DNA of 6,682 nucleotides from NCBI RefSeq assembly GCF_946187255.1, contig NZ_CAMHRZ010000187.1:1-6682 (forward strand). The letters are read 5' to 3'. The translations under genes and the position numbers were made by a program. The notes under the pieces are model-generated. The model did no database searches. It was not told the origin of the DNA and saw only the letters and a list, made by a program, of their open reading frames with translations. The stretch is from an uncultured Ruminococcus sp. (lineage in GTDB: Bacteria > Bacillota > Clostridia > Oscillospirales > Ruminococcaceae). Shown in pieces: positions 5,369 through 6,682 of this stretch (positions are counted from its first letter, which is position 1; each line of letters starts with the position of its first letter).

Positions 5369-5377
5369 ATCTTTCCC

Positions 5378-6013
5378 ATGCTGGATAAGCTGACCGTAAA
5401 CGAACAGAACAGTATCCGTATCGCCGCCGAAAAGGTGGTATACTTTGACCCGCTGAATATATCGGGTGAGCCTCATGATGCGGATATAGTATTCATAACT
5501 CACGAGCATTATGACCATTTTTCGCCCGAGGATATCGCAAAGGTGGCAACGCGGGAGACCCGCTTCGTTGCGCCCTCAACTATGGAGAGGGTATTCAAAA
5601 GATCGGATATCGGGGAGAATATGGTGACATATATGCACCCCGCTTTCAGTGCCGAAGTTGAGGGCGTGCCCATTGACGCAGTGGCAGCGTACAATCTTTT
5701 CAAGCCTTTCCATCCGAAGAAAAACGGCTGGCTGGGGTACGTTGTGACAATGGGCGGCAAGCGCATATACGTCTGCGGCGACACCGATGCCACCCCCGAA
5801 GCCAAAGCGGTGAAGTGTGATATAATATGTGTGCCTGCGGGGGGCACCTTTACCCTCAATGCCAAACAGGCGGCTGAGCTTGTGAACATAATAAAGCCCG
5901 CCGCAGCTATACCCGTTCATTACGGCAGACTGGTGGGCAAGCCCTCGGACGGCGATACCTTTGCCGCAAATGTGGATAAGTCCATAGAGGTCTGCCTTAA
6001 ACTGAAATACTGA
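5378..6013 (+). CDS. UlaG-like metallo-beta-lactamase-fold hydrolase
   Basis: The protein has 211 residues from the ATG at 5378. The metal-binding motif THEHYDHFSPED (41-52) supplies His42, His44, Asp46 and His47. GDTD (134-137) gives the bridging Asp135, and IPVHYG (178-183) the late His181. FHPKKNGWLGYVVTMGGKRIYVCGDTD (starting at 111) holds the middle His112 and is typical of the Lactamase_B_3 / UlaG-like branch, whose members hydrolyse phosphodiester or lactone bonds in the cytoplasm. No signal peptide or membrane segment is seen. Length is normal for the compact form and all metal ligands appear intact, so it should be active. The true substrate is unknown. It is transcribed alone, divergent from the DUF434 gene, behind a large palindromic leader. 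Confidence 0.9.
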   Translation: MLDKLTVNEQNSIRIAAEKVVYFDPLNISGEPHDADIVFITHEHYDHFSPEDIAKVATRETRFVAPSTMERVFKRSDIGENMVTYMHPAFSAEVEGVPIDAVAAYNLFKPFHPKKNGWLGYVVTMGGKRIYVCGDTDATPEAKAVKCDIICVPAGGTFTLNAKQAAELVNIIKPAAAIPVHYGRLVGKPSDGDTFAANVDKSIEVCLKLKY

Positions 6014-6025
6014 ACATAGTATAAC

Positions 6026-6039
6026 ACAGCTTCGGCTGT
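6026..6039 (+). other. UUCG-loop hairpin after the hydrolase gene
   Basis: ACAGC-TTCG-GCTGT is a 5-bp stem with a stable UUCG tetraloop, 12 bases after the stop codon. Beyond a C-A mismatch, AA/TT adds two pairs. Only ATTGC follows, so it is at best a weak terminator or an mRNA 3' end protector. Confidence 0.45.
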
Positions 6040-6162
6040 ATTGCAAGTGGGGTCCTCGGGCGTAAGGGTAGATTTCGCGGAAGCAAACAAGCGCACACAA
6101 CAAACAAAGCCGCGAACCAAAGCGCGCGGTCAAGCCTCGCGCCAGCAGGCTTGCGGAGAGCT

Positions 6163-6200
6163 CGAGAGGCAAATGCCGACGCAGTCGCATACGCCTCTCG
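6163..6200. other. Stem-loop within the structured 3' region
   Basis: CGAGAGGC (6163-6170) pairs perfectly with GCCTCTCG (6193-6200). After a 2x2 internal loop, ATGC pairs with GCAT, and after one bulged C, GAC pairs with GTC around a GCA loop. That makes 15 pairs in 38 bases. Confidence 0.65.
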
Positions 6201-6263
6201 GTCAAGGCACAAAAGCGACGCGACAATAATGCCGTAAATAGAACAACAAGCTAACGCCCAAAT

Positions 6264-6345
6264 AGCGCGGGCGGTCACAAATTAACCGCGTCTGCAAAAG
6301 CATAATACCCGCACAAACTAACGCGCGTGACACACCGCCCGCGCT
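6264..6345. other. Long-range 12-bp stem enclosing a branched interior
   Basis: AGCGCGGGCGGT (6264-6275) and ACCGCCCGCGCT (6334-6345) are perfectly complementary. Inside, CAC (6276-6278) can pair with GTG (6327-6329), CGCGT (6287-6291) with ACGCG (6321-6325), and TGC (6293-6295) with GCA (6300-6302). The next hairpin (6346-6374) begins at the very next base, as if coaxially stacked. Confidence 0.65.
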
Positions 6346-6374
6346 GAGATCAACGGCGTAAGCTCGTTGATCTC
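6346..6374. other. Perfect 10-bp hairpin with a GTAA (GNRA) loop
   Basis: GAGATCAACG (6346-6355) pairs with CGTTGATCTC (6365-6374). An inner GC/GC step with one bulged T closes a GTAA tetraloop, a GNRA loop often used for tertiary contacts in structured RNAs. It abuts the 12-bp stem at 6264-6345. Confidence 0.7.
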
Positions 6375-6568
6375 TCGACCCGAAGAATGAGGGGCGACAC
6401 CCCCGCAGTACGTTGCGAGAATGCGGAAAAGGATGAATGACATTTCTGTGTGCGTTTTATTGGGGCGCTAACTTTGTGCGCTTGACCCTATCACGGGTAA
6501 TTCTGCCTTTAACACAAGGGACTGCTGAACGACCGCTCGGAGACGCTTCGCTGTCCTCGCTGGAAGAC

Positions 6569-6646
6569 GCGCGGCAATGTATTTACGCAGAAAGAATGAG
6601 CGTGGACGGTTGATTGTCCACGCTCATAGTTTTGTGATTGCCGCGC
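6569..6646. terminator. Nested hairpin with terminator-like 3' side
   Basis: An outer perfect stem GCGCGGCAAT (6569-6578) with ATTGCCGCGC (6637-6646) encloses a 12-bp perfect hairpin, ATGAGCGTGGAC (6596-6607) with GTCCACGCTCAT (6616-6627). The inner hairpin is followed by AGTTTTGTG on the plus strand and TTCTTTCTG on the minus strand, both modest U-runs. The ten bases TAGTTTTGTG recur at 6660-6669 after a second weak stem (CCGC 6641-6644 with GCGG 6656-6659), suggesting tandem terminators on the plus strand. Confidence 0.55.
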
Positions 6647-6682
6647 TTTACTAGAGCGGTAGTTTTGTGTGCTAATAATACA

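Larger units (their letters stand above)
6040..6682. other. Gene-free, highly structured region; candidate large RNA or intergenic repeat element
   Basis: No ORF here has both a start codon with ribosome site and protein-like sequence. Instead the region holds a run of inverted repeats: 6074-6080 with 6110-6116 (7 bp), 6131-6137 with 6147-6153 (7 bp), 6163-6170 with 6193-6200 (8 bp plus inner pairs), 6264-6275 with 6334-6345 (12 bp), 6346-6355 with 6365-6374 (10 bp), and a nested pair at 6569-6646. Linkers are A-rich and T-poor on the plus strand; 6076-6129 has no T at all. A-rich unpaired segments between GC-rich stems are typical of structured RNA and suggest plus-strand transcription. Both strands are open in several frames, which fits the GC-rich, stop-poor composition. 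No Rfam family is recognised by eye. Confidence 0.5.

Noticed and set aside
5339..5377. N-terminal extension of the hydrolase from the ATG at 5339
   Set aside because: These codons fall in and just after the palindrome and lack a ribosome site; ATG 5378 has AAAGGAG at good spacing and matches the family's usual start.
5576..6226. 216-codon minus-strand ORF antisense to the hydrolase gene
   Set aside because: Shadow frame of a gene with intact catalytic motifs; no ribosome site.
6041..6229. 62-codon plus-strand ORF after the hydrolase gene
   Set aside because: TTG start without a ribosome site, low-complexity polar sequence forced by the T-poor composition.
5997..6278. 93-codon minus-strand ORF overlapping the hydrolase stop, with hydrophobic segments
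   Set aside because: GTG start without a ribosome site; it overlaps the end of a real gene and passes through the inverted repeats. Hydrophobicity follows from the T/G-rich minus strand.
6264..6374. tRNA, tmRNA, RNase P, SRP or 6S RNA in the structured region
   Set aside because: No T-loop GTTCRA motif with CCA-side acceptor pairing, no tag-peptide frame, and none of the conserved core motifs of these RNAs were seen.
6437..6613. 58-codon ORF starting MTFLCAFYWGANF with AAAAGG upstream
   Set aside because: The spacing to the purine run is only 4 bases, the protein looks random, and the frame runs straight through the perfect hairpins at 6569-6613.

Overview
The window looks like chromosomal DNA from a Gram-positive gut or rumen Clostridia, most likely Ruminococcus or a close relative in the Oscillospiraceae. 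This is inferred from AGGAGG-type ribosome binding sites, consensus sigma-A promoter elements, Rho-independent terminators, the protein families and the codon style (many CCC-GAA, CCC-GAT and ATA codons). No 16S or other taxonomic marker is present. I see no phage gene, transposase, CRISPR array or tRNA.

Layout. (1) Positions 3-788 hold the 3' part of a WYL/WCX-type transcriptional regulator whose DNA-binding N terminus lies outside the window. (2) A spacer with two hairpins leads to 964-1380, a small two-helix membrane protein of unknown function. (3) A 599-base spacer (1381-1979) follows. It contains two 16-base direct repeats exactly 21 bases apart, placed over the -35 region of a promoter with a good -10 box. 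About 85 bases downstream of the -10 lies an intrinsic-terminator-like hairpin. Together these look like a regulator-activated promoter, of the kind used by LytTR response regulators, driving a short untranslated RNA of about 108 nt. A near-consensus sigma-A promoter near the end of the spacer serves the next gene. (4) 1980-2666 encodes a cytidine-deaminase-fold protein with a long disordered tail. 2743-4329 encodes a membrane sensor with an extracellular Cache-type domain and a degenerate GGDEF domain. No terminator separates the two, so they may be co-transcribed. (5) A strong bidirectional terminator separates the sensor from a convergent minus-strand gene (5165-4437) of the DUF434/DUF5616 type. 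(6) Divergent from that gene, at 5378-6013, is an UlaG-like metallo-beta-lactamase-fold hydrolase. Its leader holds a 100-base imperfect palindrome with 36 base pairs.

(7) The last 669 bases (6014-6682) have no convincing gene but are dense in perfect inverted repeats: stems of 7, 7, 8, 12, 10, 10 and 12 bp. One 54-base stretch has no T on the plus strand, and the region ends in a nested terminator-like structure. This is either a large structured RNA or a multi-copy intergenic element.

The genes do not form an obvious pathway. The common theme is signalling and regulation: a WYL regulator, a Cache/GGDEF-like receptor, and several structured non-coding elements. The strongest candidates for undescribed biology are the repeat-controlled small RNA (1412-1592), the 100-base palindrome in front of the hydrolase, the structured 3' region, and the deaminase-fold protein with its acidic and KKKKGLFGLFG tail.
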